The notes: generated from the letters alone by a model not told the origin. 10,309 nucleotides of DNA from Promethearchaeota archaeon (GCA_016839385.1 JAEOUK010000478.1:1-10309); one strand, 5' to 3'; shown: positions 1 to 6,258, numbered from the stretch's first letter. Numbers and translations are program-made.

Positions 1-407
1 CACTTAATGGTTCTAATCGGAAATTAGAACCACAAATCATGACTGATTATGAATTTTATAAGGGACGTACGAAATATGCAAGCAATATTACAGGAGCATA
101 TTATGCTGCTAGAAGGGAGATTGTAGAAATGCTTTATTTGAATCACAAATGTGCAAGAGCTATCGTTTTTCGTGAGGTTGGGGGTGGATATTTGACCCCT
201 TTAGGTGTTTGGGTGATCAGGGAAACAATTCGCAACACTTTGAAGGATGGATTTGATGCAGAATCTATAAAATCCCATGAGACACTCCAAGATGCTTTAA
301 CCAGAGTGAAAGAAGATATGCGAATTCCACTTAAATTTTGGTTGAACACAAGTAAATTCCTCAAAACTCTCCGAACACAACGAACTCTGTATGAGTGGAT
401 GAAATAA
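1..407 (+). CDS. nreA: Archaeal DNA repair protein Nre, C-terminal part (5' end outside window)
   Basis: The reading frame is open from the left edge, so this is the last 134 residues of a longer protein; the ATG at 39 is internal. The visible part resembles the C-terminal domain of archaeal Nre proteins, with the segments YKGRTKYASNITGAYYAAR, CARAIVFREV and PLGVWVIRETIRNTL in the expected order. Nre proteins act in archaeal DNA repair; Haloferax NreA works with PCNA through a C-terminal PIP box. Here the protein ends in QRTLYEWMK, a PIP-like motif (Q, L three residues on, then W), which fits that role. The usual N-terminal zinc finger would lie outside the window. Family assignment is from recalled motifs and is fairly secure; choice between NreA and NreB is less so. 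Confidence 0.78.
   Translation, partial: LNGSNRKLEPQIMTDYEFYKGRTKYASNITGAYYAARREIVEMLYLNHKCARAIVFREVGGGYLTPLGVWVIRETIRNTLKDGFDAESIKSHETLQDALTRVKEDMRIPLKFWLNTSKFLKTLRTQRTLYEWMK
9..31. repeat. Perfect 9-bp inverted repeat inside nre
   Basis: GGTTCTAAT (9-17) and ATTAGAACC (23-31) are exact reverse complements around the 5-base spacer CGGAA. The element lies within the open nre frame and encodes roughly GSNRKLEP. No T-run follows, so it does not look like a terminator. It could form an mRNA hairpin or be a chance palindrome. Confidence 0.5.
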
Positions 408-408
408 G

Positions 409-558
409 TTATTCTTTTTCTCGATGTTTATGACCACAATACGGACATATAGGATCTAATATAGATATCTGTTTATTGATGTTTTGAATTGTATATAAAA
501 TTAATATCCAGAAATCTGATTGTGTGCAATTAAGAAAGCAAGCAGAGCTAGAAATTTT
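409..558 (-). other. Zinc-ribbon-like ORF fragment without a start codon
   Basis: The 180-base gap between nre and the next gene holds a minus-strand frame open from a stop at 561-559 to a TAA at 411-409, about 49 codons. It has no ATG, GTG or TTG. Its C-terminal end reads DPICPYCGHKHREKE followed by the stop; CPYCGHKH is a typical half of a zinc ribbon. A second cysteine pair (CFLNC) lies nearer the start. It ends two bases beyond the nre stop, in convergent orientation. It may be the tail of a decayed zinc-ribbon gene, or chance. I do not call it a functional gene. Confidence 0.25.
492..499 (+). promoter_or_regulatory. Possible TATA box for the TIM-barrel gene
   Basis: TATATAAA matches the archaeal TATA consensus. 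Transcription would start near 520, giving a leader of about 65 bases before the ATG at 588. A weaker AT-rich stretch at 553-561 could instead give a near-leaderless start. No Shine-Dalgarno sequence precedes the gene, so neither choice is favoured by the ribosome site. Confidence 0.3.
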
Positions 559-587
559 TTAGTGAGTTTGATAGAATATTTATTATC

Positions 588-1442
588 ATGCCTTTTTCGA
601 TAGGGATAACTACGTATTCATTCAGAAATGAATTACGAAAAGGAACCCGGTCTTTAACCGAGATTTTTCGAATTGCACGACATTTTGAATTATACGGTTT
701 GGAACTTCATCATAATCATTTCACTGATAAGGAGCTACCATCAATTATAGAAGAAGCAAAATCTTTCGATTTAGATGTATACTCTTTAGGTCCGCATGGA
801 GACCTTATTGCTCCTCCCGATAAACGAGAAAAGATTGTGGAACATTATAAACGTTATTTGGATCTTGCAGGAAATAATGGAATTCCATTTGTTCGATCCT
901 TTATGATGGGGGTTCCATATTTTTGGTTGAGCAAGGTAATTGGTGTAAATAAATATTTTCAATTTGCCGTAGATACTATTTCTCCTCTTGTAGAATATGC
1001 TGAAAGCCGTAATGTGTCTCTATCCATCGAATCTCACTGGGGTTTTTCTTCTGACATCCCGTTTATGACCAAGATTCTCGACCATTTTCCAAAAAAATCA
1101 CTAGGATGGCTATTTGACTTTGGTAATTATCGCACTGAAAAAGATCGATGGGCTGCACTAAATCTCATTAAAAAACAACGTTTGAATTATGTTCATGCAA
1201 AAATGTATGCGTATAATAATATTGGGTTTGAAACTAAATTGGATTACGTGAGATTAGTTAAAGAACTTAAGAAAGCGGATTACGAAGGGATTTATTCCAT
1301 AGAATTCGAAGGAAAATTGCCTGACATGGAAGGTGTGGCAAAAAGTTACGAATTACTTAGACATTGCATGTATCCCACTCATCACCTTAATCCTCATCCC
1401 AATATCAAAACATTATGGGAAATTGCTAAACAACATGATTAG
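588..1442 (+). CDS. Sugar phosphate isomerase/epimerase-like TIM-barrel protein
   Basis: This 284-residue protein belongs to the xylose-isomerase-like TIM-barrel superfamily (AP_endonuc_2 type), which binds a divalent metal and isomerises or epimerises sugars, or cleaves DNA in the endonuclease IV branch. The barrel starts at once with IGITTYSFRNEL (5-16). Likely metal ligands sit at barrel strand ends: E148 in LSIESHWG, D177 in WLFDFGN, H203 in YVHAKM and E239 in YSIEFEG. The length is normal for COG1082-type proteins and lacks the multi-histidine pattern of endonuclease IV, so a sugar or inositol derivative is the likelier substrate; the exact one cannot be told. There is no signal peptide. 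Its stop lies five bases from that of the convergent DUF6265-like gene. Confidence 0.82.
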   Translation: MPFSIGITTYSFRNELRKGTRSLTEIFRIARHFELYGLELHHNHFTDKELPSIIEEAKSFDLDVYSLGPHGDLIAPPDKREKIVEHYKRYLDLAGNNGIPFVRSFMMGVPYFWLSKVIGVNKYFQFAVDTISPLVEYAESRNVSLSIESHWGFSSDIPFMTKILDHFPKKSLGWLFDFGNYRTEKDRWAALNLIKKQRLNYVHAKMYAYNNIGFETKLDYVRLVKELKKADYEGIYSIEFEGKLPDMEGVAKSYELLRHCMYPTHHLNPHPNIKTLWEIAKQHD

Positions 1443-1447
1443 CATTT

Positions 1448-1894
1448 TTAACACATAGAATCAAATTCAAACCGATCTTTTTGATTTCCTGTCAAATTAT
1501 AGAACGTAACTACTAGCTTGGAATTTACCAATTCATAGACCATCCAAGGTGTATGTTTAGGATCTTTAGCCTTTAAATATACGGCATCATCAGCAGAACT
1601 CCATGCTTGATATTCAACCCAAGCATCTTTTTCCTCCCATCCTACCAAATTTCCATCAAAATGCTTTATTTTTAGAATTATTCCCTTTTCCACCTGCTGA
1701 AACAACATAAACTCATATAAAAAAATGACTTCGCTCCTTTTCCAACGGAACCACCCTACCATAGCATCAGCCATGACTGAATGCCAGTATTCTTCCAATT
1801 CTTCGTTTTCGCTATGTGTCTTCCAATGTCCAATTAGCCATTTTATACTGGAGAGATGAAGATCATCACGTGACTTTTCTGGGAATTGAACCAT
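1448..1894 (-). CDS. DUF6265-like small beta-barrel protein
   Basis: This 148-residue protein looks like a member of the DUF6265 group, small lipocalin-like beta-rich proteins of unknown function. The recognisable pattern is LIGHWK (20-25), EEYWHSVMADAMVGWFRW (34-51), LYEFMLF (59-65), LKIKHFDGNLVGWEEKD (74-90) and a closing RFEFDSM. Tryptophans and alternating hydrophobic residues fit a barrel that binds a small ligand. No signal peptide is present, so it is probably cytoplasmic. The start ATG at 1894 lies about 26 bases from a good TATA box, suggesting a leaderless mRNA. It diverges from the CWH43-like gene and converges on the TIM-barrel gene. No partner is evident. Confidence 0.72.
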   Translation of the reverse strand: MVQFPEKSRDDLHLSSIKWLIGHWKTHSENEELEEYWHSVMADAMVGWFRWKRSEVIFLYEFMLFQQVEKGIILKIKHFDGNLVGWEEKDAWVEYQAWSSADDAVYLKAKDPKHTPWMVYELVNSKLVVTFYNLTGNQKDRFEFDSMC

Positions 1895-1915
1895 ATTTAC
1901 CCTATGGCAATTCCG

Positions 1916-1924
1916 TTTATATAG
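1916..1924 (-). promoter_or_regulatory. TATA box of the DUF6265-like gene
   Basis: On the minus strand this reads CTATATAAA. Its centre is about 26 bases upstream of the ATG at 1894, placing the transcription start on or next to the start codon. This fits a leaderless archaeal transcript, and no Shine-Dalgarno sequence is seen. Confidence 0.55.
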
Positions 1925-1939
1925 TTACTCTCAGTCTCA

Positions 1940-1948
1940 TTTTAAAGT
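1940..1948 (+). promoter_or_regulatory. Possible TATA box of the CWH43-like gene
   Basis: TTTTAAAGT lies about 47 bases upstream of the ATG at 1991, predicting a transcription start near 1969 and a leader of about 20 bases. The leader ends in AGGG close to the start codon. It sits in a 96-base divergent promoter region shared with the minus-strand gene. Confidence 0.3.
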
Positions 1949-1990
1949 ATTTCATAAGTTTTTTATTCCCAAACATCTCAACATAGGGTT

Positions 1991-4027
1991 ATGTCATTAA
2001 AACTGAGAAAATCATTCATTGCTCATTGGATTATTTTGACTATTATGTTTGTTTTTTTCTTCCAAATGACCAGTGACTTGATAGAATCCGTTTATACAAT
2101 GGATCTACTGAATACAACCTTAGATGAGAAAGTAATAGGTGTTGCCTTCTTTTTTAGCACGGTTTTCCTATTTATCTTTGTATTTCTCAAGAAATTTCCG
2201 ATGATTCTATTGAAAATATTAGGGACGATTATGATAGTAATTAGGCTACTTGAACCATTCTTCCGAACTACTATGAAAATATGGTTAAGTGGTGTGGCTG
2301 TTGGTTGCTTTTTACTTTCATTACCAATCTATATTGAAAAAATGAAAGTGAATAAATCTGGAGTTATGGGAGTTTTATTTAGTTTGAGTATTGCTTCTTC
2401 AAGTCTACTCTTGATATTTTTTAAGACTGCTAATGCAAGTGTCGATATATCAATGGTGGGTTATTTCCAATCGATCGGTTGGACTCTCGGTCTGGTCGGA
2501 ATATTTCTGATGTTCTTGATTAAAGAGAATAAAATTAGCGAAGATCCTCCAAATGTCAACGATAAGATTAGCCAAGAGACTCATATTAGACCAAGAAATA
2601 AAATTCTTGCATCCATTACTGGATTATTTGGAATTATCACTTTACTTTATTTTGCATACAATAGTCCTGTAGTATTTGCACGATGGTTTGAAGCTAATTA
2701 TTTCGGAGTTGTTGTAACTCTTGGAGTGGTTTACCTGGCGTTTATCATTATGATATTATGGGCTCCCCAAATACTACTAAAAATTAAGAAATTATACATT
2801 TGGATTTGGAATTTTGTATTTGTTGCTACGTTAGTTCTGATGATTATATTGAACCAAACTACATTTATTCGTGAATATACGGTGGAGGTAGTGAAAGTAT
2901 ATCCTACTCCCGTTTGGTTGCATATAATTACATACTTCAACTTGGCGCTTTCTCCAATCCTATTTTTGGACATTTTCATATTTATGACAAATCTATATCA
3001 AGTTCCTATTAAGAAAGGGCGATTAATTGGATCTTTCCTATTAAATGAGTTTATATTTGTATTGATGATATTTGCGCTCATTTTTTCAAATGTATGGGGG
3101 TATGTCGAACCAATATCCACTTATATGCGAGGTTTAATATGGACACCATTTGCGTTGGTTGGAATCCTGATTTTATTAATGCTAGGTTTACCAAATATTT
3201 CGTGGAAATCAATCCGTCCAACTCATACTGAGAAAATATCCAAAACTGTAGTATCTTCAATATTTTTGATTGCGGTGGTTGTAAGTGGTCTTTTTGCCTT
3301 TATTACACTTCCAAAACCAGAATTAAATGATGGCTCAGGTGTTACAACCCTTAAAATAATGACTTTTAATATTCAACAAGGTGTGAATGAAACGGGAGAT
3401 AAGAATTTCGATTCTCAATTAGCTTTAATACTTGAAATTGACCCGGATATTATAGGTTTGCAAGAATCTGATACTGCCAAAATCAATACAGGGAATACTG
3501 ATGTTGTAGGATATTTTGCAGAAAAATTGAATTATTATGTATATTATGGTCCAAAATCGGTTATGCAAACATACGGATGCGCTATATTGAGTCGCTATCC
3601 TATCCGAAACTTCTATTCATGGTATTCTTTCGGAGATGAGGATGAAATAGGTAGTGTTTTCAGTGAAGTAGTAGTTGGTTCTACGGTATTCAATGTGTTT
3701 GTAAATCACCCTGCAGGTTCAGGAGCATCAAAACTTGCTCATACAATGGGTATGTTGGGTTTGGCAGCTCCTTTGGAAAATGTAATCTTGTTGGGTGATT
3801 TTAACTGGCGGGAGGATACTACCTATTATGCATTAGTAAACGGCACATACTTAGACACTTGGAGAACACGCTGGCCTACAGGAATTGGGAATGGTGTAAC
3901 TATGCTTGAAAGCATCGATCATATATTCATCTCTGATTCTATTTTCACAGTCGAAGATGCATGGTATATACCAGCACCTGAATCCCAAACGGATCATCCT
4001 GCGTATTGGTGTGAGATTTCATGGTAA
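1991..4027 (+). CDS. CWH43/PGAP2IP-like membrane protein with C-terminal endonuclease/exonuclease/phosphatase domain
   Basis: The 678-residue protein has about 13 membrane helices (near 10-30, 48-66, 70-92, 97-115, 125-145, 158-177, 207-224, 237-258, 268-288, 308-333, 346-368, 380-400, 418-440), followed by an EEP-fold domain from about 452. Catalytic signatures are visible: N460 in MTFNIQQG, E492 in GLQESDT, H573 in VNHPAG, D603 and N605 in LLGDFNW, D643 and H644 in IDHIF, and D668 and H669 in TDHPAYW. The order NFD, PDIIGLQESD, YYVYYGPKS, YGCAILSRYPI closely resembles the C-terminal domain of eukaryotic CWH43/PGAP2IP, which acts in GPI-anchor lipid remodelling. A phosphodiester-cleaving role on lipid or cell-surface substrates is inferred. 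Lys/Arg-rich loops alternate so that the EEP domain should face outside. Similar bacterial proteins may exist. A T10 run follows the stop. Confidence 0.78.
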   Translation: MSLKLRKSFIAHWIILTIMFVFFFQMTSDLIESVYTMDLLNTTLDEKVIGVAFFFSTVFLFIFVFLKKFPMILLKILGTIMIVIRLLEPFFRTTMKIWLSGVAVGCFLLSLPIYIEKMKVNKSGVMGVLFSLSIASSSLLLIFFKTANASVDISMVGYFQSIGWTLGLVGIFLMFLIKENKISEDPPNVNDKISQETHIRPRNKILASITGLFGIITLLYFAYNSPVVFARWFEANYFGVVVTLGVVYLAFIIMILWAPQILLKIKKLYIWIWNFVFVATLVLMIILNQTTFIREYTVEVVKVYPTPVWLHIITYFNLALSPILFLDIFIFMTNLYQVPIKKGRLIGSFLLNEFIFVLMIFALIFSNVWGYVEPISTYMRGLIWTPFALVGILILLMLGLPNISWKSIRPTHTEKISKTVVSSIFLIAVVVSGLFAFITLPKPELNDGSGVTTLKIMTFNIQQGVNETGDKNFDSQLALILEIDPDIIGLQESDTAKINTGNTDVVGYFAEKLNYYVYYGPKSVMQTYGCAILSRYPIRNFYSWYSFGDEDEIGSVFSEVVVGSTVFNVFVNHPAGSGASKLAHTMGMLGLAAPLENVILLGDFNWREDTTYYALVNGTYLDTWRTRWPTGIGNGVTMLESIDHIFISDSIFTVEDAWYIPAPESQTDHPAYWCEISW

Positions 4028-4041
4028 GAATAACATTCATC

Positions 4042-4051
4042 TTTTTTTTTT
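4042..4051 (+). terminator. T-run terminator after the CWH43-like gene
   Basis: Ten consecutive T's begin 15 bases after the stop codon, without an obvious hairpin. Archaeal RNA polymerase terminates efficiently at such oligo-T tracts. Confidence 0.6.
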
Positions 4052-4094
4052 AAATTTCCAATAATTAAGATAATACTTCATTTTGATTAGAATA

Positions 4095-4106
4095 TTTTAT
4101 ATATAG
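4095..4106 (+). promoter_or_regulatory. TATA box of the UroD-like gene
   Basis: TTTTATATATAG is the strongest TATA match in the 107-base gap. It predicts a transcription start around 4125-4130, upstream of the ATG at 4135 and of the GGGAG at 4140-4144. The mRNA would therefore include the displaced N-terminal coding segment described in the next entry. Confidence 0.5.
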
Positions 4107-4134
4107 AATATGTTAACAGTATTTTGAGATCTTT

Positions 4135-4207
4135 ATGAAGGGAGATTAATATTAATCGCAGTTTTGAACGAGTTTGGACAGCTCTATCATTAAGGATTCC
4201 AGATCGC
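4135..4207 (+). other. N-terminal coding segment of the UroD-like gene, displaced in frame or with a non-ATG start
   Basis: The frame of the ATG at 4208 is open upstream to a TGA at 4136-4138, but has no ATG, GTG or TTG there. The codons encode INRSFERVWTALSLRIPDR directly before the ATG, which fits the conserved start of UroD/MtaA-family proteins (ER, aAL, PDR, P). An ATG at 4135 lies one frame off (ATG AAG GGA GAT TAA). Dropping one G from GGG at 4140-4142 gives MKEININ joined to the motif. Alternatively GGGAG (4140-4144) is a ribosome site for an ATT start at 4151, six bases downstream. Either way, translation from 4208 would lose a conserved segment. Confidence 0.6.
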
Positions 4208-5314
4208 ATGCCTATACATGCATTTAATATAGATGGAAATGTTGCAGACCAAATTTTAGGTAAACCAAAACATTCTGCATATGACATAATCAATGAATTA
4301 AAGGAACATTATCCAGATAGTTATGTTGCCAAATTAAATCAAATGATAGATAGTATTCAAATTAGTTATAATTCCAAAGCAATCCGTGCTGGTCATAAAA
4401 TCGGTTTTGATGCAGTAGGTATACAATACATCCCTTTTATCTGGGAAGAAAATGATCAGATAACAGACTTTTTCGGAAAACGACATTTTGTACGAAATAT
4501 TGATGGAAATCCCTATCCCGATTATTACGGGGGATATATCAAAAATCGGAAGGATTGGGAAACCTATCCGAGATATGATTTAGAAAAGGAATATAAACGA
4601 GCAAAAAGATTTTTCAAAGGAATTTTACGGCAATGTAAAGATATTATTGATGAAATTTGTATAATCGCACAGGATTCGTTAACTTCTGTGTTTCCACCTG
4701 TCTGGCAAGGCATGGGAATGACAAATTTCGCTCGTGCACTACGAACCGATCCTGAATTAATCAAAGAGAGATTTCGCTATACGACAGATTATGTAAAAAC
4801 GTTGTTTAAAGCATTTAACGACTGCGGAGCAAAAGTGTTTCTTGAAGCGGGAGATATAGCTTATTCTGGTGGTCCAATGATGCATCCAAAATACCTTAAA
4901 AAATATGTATTACCTCGCTATCAGGAGGTCGTAGACATGGTTCATGAATGGGGAGGAAAAATTATATTTCATACAGATGGTGACATAACCAGTCTCCTAG
5001 ATTTCATTGTTGAATGCAGATTTGATGGATTACAGTGTTTAGAACCTCCATTAGTGGATCCAAAATATGTAAAAAGAAAAATTGGTGATAAAATCTGTCT
5101 TTCTGGAAATATTGATACCCGATATATACTAGTAAAAGGAACTAAAGACGAAGTAGTTAATGCCACAAGGGTAGCTATTGATGCCCTTGGTCCAAATGGT
5201 GGTGGAATTGTATCACCCTCGAATTTTCATCCCTTAATGTCTGTAGAACGATTGAAGTGGATGATCGATACAGTAAAAAATTATGGGAACTATCCACTTG
5301 CAAGTTTGACATAA
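4208..5314 (+). CDS. Uroporphyrinogen decarboxylase family protein (MtaA/CmuA-like)
   Basis: The 368 residues from the first in-frame ATG belong to the UroD TIM-barrel family, which in anaerobic archaea mostly comprises corrinoid-linked methyltransferases of the MtaA/CmuA type and relatives rather than heme enzymes. Visible signatures are FLEAGDIAYSGGPMMHP (211-227), IIFHTDGDI (252-260) at the metal position, GLQCLEPP (274-281), ICLSGNIDTRYILVKGT (296-312) and GGGIVSPSNFHP (331-342). In MtaA the zinc site is His-x-Cys plus a later Cys; here it is H255-T-D257, so the thiol-activating zinc site is not conserved in its usual form. No corrinoid protein or methyltransferase partner is nearby, so the substrate is unknown. 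The true N-terminus is probably 19-25 residues longer (see the preceding entry). Confidence 0.8.
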   Translation: MPIHAFNIDGNVADQILGKPKHSAYDIINELKEHYPDSYVAKLNQMIDSIQISYNSKAIRAGHKIGFDAVGIQYIPFIWEENDQITDFFGKRHFVRNIDGNPYPDYYGGYIKNRKDWETYPRYDLEKEYKRAKRFFKGILRQCKDIIDEICIIAQDSLTSVFPPVWQGMGMTNFARALRTDPELIKERFRYTTDYVKTLFKAFNDCGAKVFLEAGDIAYSGGPMMHPKYLKKYVLPRYQEVVDMVHEWGGKIIFHTDGDITSLLDFIVECRFDGLQCLEPPLVDPKYVKRKIGDKICLSGNIDTRYILVKGTKDEVVNATRVAIDALGPNGGGIVSPSNFHPLMSVERLKWMIDTVKNYGNYPLASLT

Positions 5315-5331
5315 GTATGACTTCTCATTAA

Positions 5332-5343
5332 TTTTCTTTTTCT
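5332..5343 (+). terminator. Possible pyrimidine-rich terminator after the UroD-like gene
   Basis: A TTTTCTTTTTCT tract starts 18 bases after the stop at 5312-5314. It is a plausible archaeal T-rich terminator, but is interrupted by C. Confidence 0.35.
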
Positions 5344-5372
5344 CAATGGTGTTAAGGAAAAATTAATAATCA

Positions 5373-5394
5373 GAGAGGTAGAATGCTAAGTTAG
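5373..5394 (+). promoter_or_regulatory. Shine-Dalgarno-like site and three-codon mini-ORF before the hydratase
   Basis: GAGAGGT (5373-5379) is the only good ribosome site near the hydratase, yet it is 16 bases from that gene's ATG at 5396 and 3 bases from another ATG at 5383. That ATG opens a minimal frame, ATG CTA AGT TAG, ending one base before the hydratase start. Ribosomes ending on the mini-ORF could re-initiate at 5396. The hydratase frame itself has a TAA at 5387, so no longer start is possible. Confidence 0.4.
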
Positions 5395-5395
5395 C

Positions 5396-6235
5396 ATGAC
5401 AGAATACAAATATTGGATCCTTGAAGACACTAGTAACGACGCTCAAATGGGTATTTATTGGTTAAAATTAAATCGTCCCGAAAAAACTAATGCGTTTAAT
5501 GAAGAAATGGCTTTAGAATTAGGCGAGATTCTTGATTCATTAATGAAAAAAGAGGATTTACGCATTCTAATATTAGGTAGCACGACTAGTAATTTCTCAG
5601 CAGGGGCTGACATTGAGTGGTTTGCACGCATTTCAGGGGAGGAGGCTGAACAAGTTTCAATTCGAAGCCATGAAATCTTCGGAAAATTACAAGAATTTAA
5701 AACTCCCGTTATCGCTGCGGTTAAAGGATTCTGTTTTACCGCAGGATTAGAACTCTCTTTATGTTGTGATATGATTTATGTAGCAGATAATGCAAAATTG
5801 GGGCTACTTGAAACAAGTTTTGGAATAACACCTGGAGCTGGTGGTACGCAAAGGCTTGTGCGTCTTGTAGGTTCGAATCGTGCGAAAGAGATGATCTTCA
5901 ATGCTAGAGCCGTAGGTGCTGAAGAAGCCGTTAGGATTGGACTGGCTAATGCATCTTTCCCATTGGATGAGTTTGATGCTAAAATCGCTCGAATTGCTCG
6001 AAAAATGATTATGAATGATGAAGGTGCTATTGCGAGATGCAAGAATCTCATTAATCTCGCTACATTTTCCAGTGAAGAAGGTTTTCGCGGTGAGGAAAAA
6101 TCTTTTAATGTTTCCTTTGCCTCAGGAGAACCACGAAGTAGGTTAACAATTTTCATGAAACAGCAAGAAAGAGAACGTAAAAAGAAAGAACGGAAAGAAA
6201 GAAAATCAGCAGAACAACAGAAATCTGAAGAGTAG
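5396..6235 (+). CDS. Enoyl-CoA hydratase/isomerase (crotonase) family protein
   Basis: This 279-residue crotonase would hydrate a 2-enoyl-CoA or carry out a related acyl-CoA reaction in the cytoplasm. The fold signatures are LNRPEKTNAFNEEM (25-38), SAGADIEWF (68-76) for the first oxyanion-hole loop, GFCFTAGLELSLCCD (111-125) and LGLLETSFGITPGAGGTQR (135-153). Both catalytic glutamates of true hydratases are in place, E119 and E139. The usual GGG before the first glutamate is TAG, so Ala116 takes the place of the oxyanion-hole glycine; its backbone NH could still serve. The last 25 residues (255-279) form a Lys/Arg/Glu-rich tail beyond the normal end of the family. No other beta-oxidation gene is nearby. 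It converges on the SIR2-TPR gene. Confidence 0.88.
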   Translation: MTEYKYWILEDTSNDAQMGIYWLKLNRPEKTNAFNEEMALELGEILDSLMKKEDLRILILGSTTSNFSAGADIEWFARISGEEAEQVSIRSHEIFGKLQEFKTPVIAAVKGFCFTAGLELSLCCDMIYVADNAKLGLLETSFGITPGAGGTQRLVRLVGSNRAKEMIFNARAVGAEEAVRIGLANASFPLDEFDAKIARIARKMIMNDEGAIARCKNLINLATFSSEEGFRGEEKSFNVSFASGEPRSRLTIFMKQQERERKKKERKERKSAEQQKSEE

Positions 6236-6258
6236 ATAATGTGACTATCTACATTTTT
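6232..6258 (+). terminator. Hairpin terminator between convergent hydratase and SIR2-TPR genes
   Basis: GTAGATA (6232-6238) and TATCTAC (6246-6252) pair perfectly over 7 bp with a 7-base loop, followed on the plus strand by ATTTTT. One arm contains the hydratase stop (TAG, 6233-6235) and the other the SIR2-TPR stop (6251-6249 on the minus strand). It could help end transcription of the plus-strand gene; on the minus strand no T-run follows. Confidence 0.5.

Noticed and set aside
39..41. ATG as the start of a 122-residue protein
   Set aside because: The frame is open to the left edge and the sequence matches only the C-terminal domain of Nre, so the true start lies outside.
408..587. A tRNA or structured RNA in the first intergenic gap
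   Set aside because: No cloverleaf, T-loop motif or GC-rich paired region is visible; AT-rich spacer plus the zinc-ribbon-like fragment explains it.
588..1442. Endonuclease IV (DNA repair) identity for the TIM-barrel protein
   Set aside because: The superfamily is shared, but the histidine-rich three-zinc pattern of endonuclease IV is absent; a single-metal sugar isomerase/epimerase site fits better.
2731..3260. Minus-strand frames opposite the membrane domain
   Set aside because: They are complements of hydrophobic helix codons, with no motif or promoter.
5776..6156. A 126-codon minus-strand frame
   Set aside because: It lies opposite the clear crotonase coding region, has low-complexity Ser/Ala/Pro content and no family resemblance.
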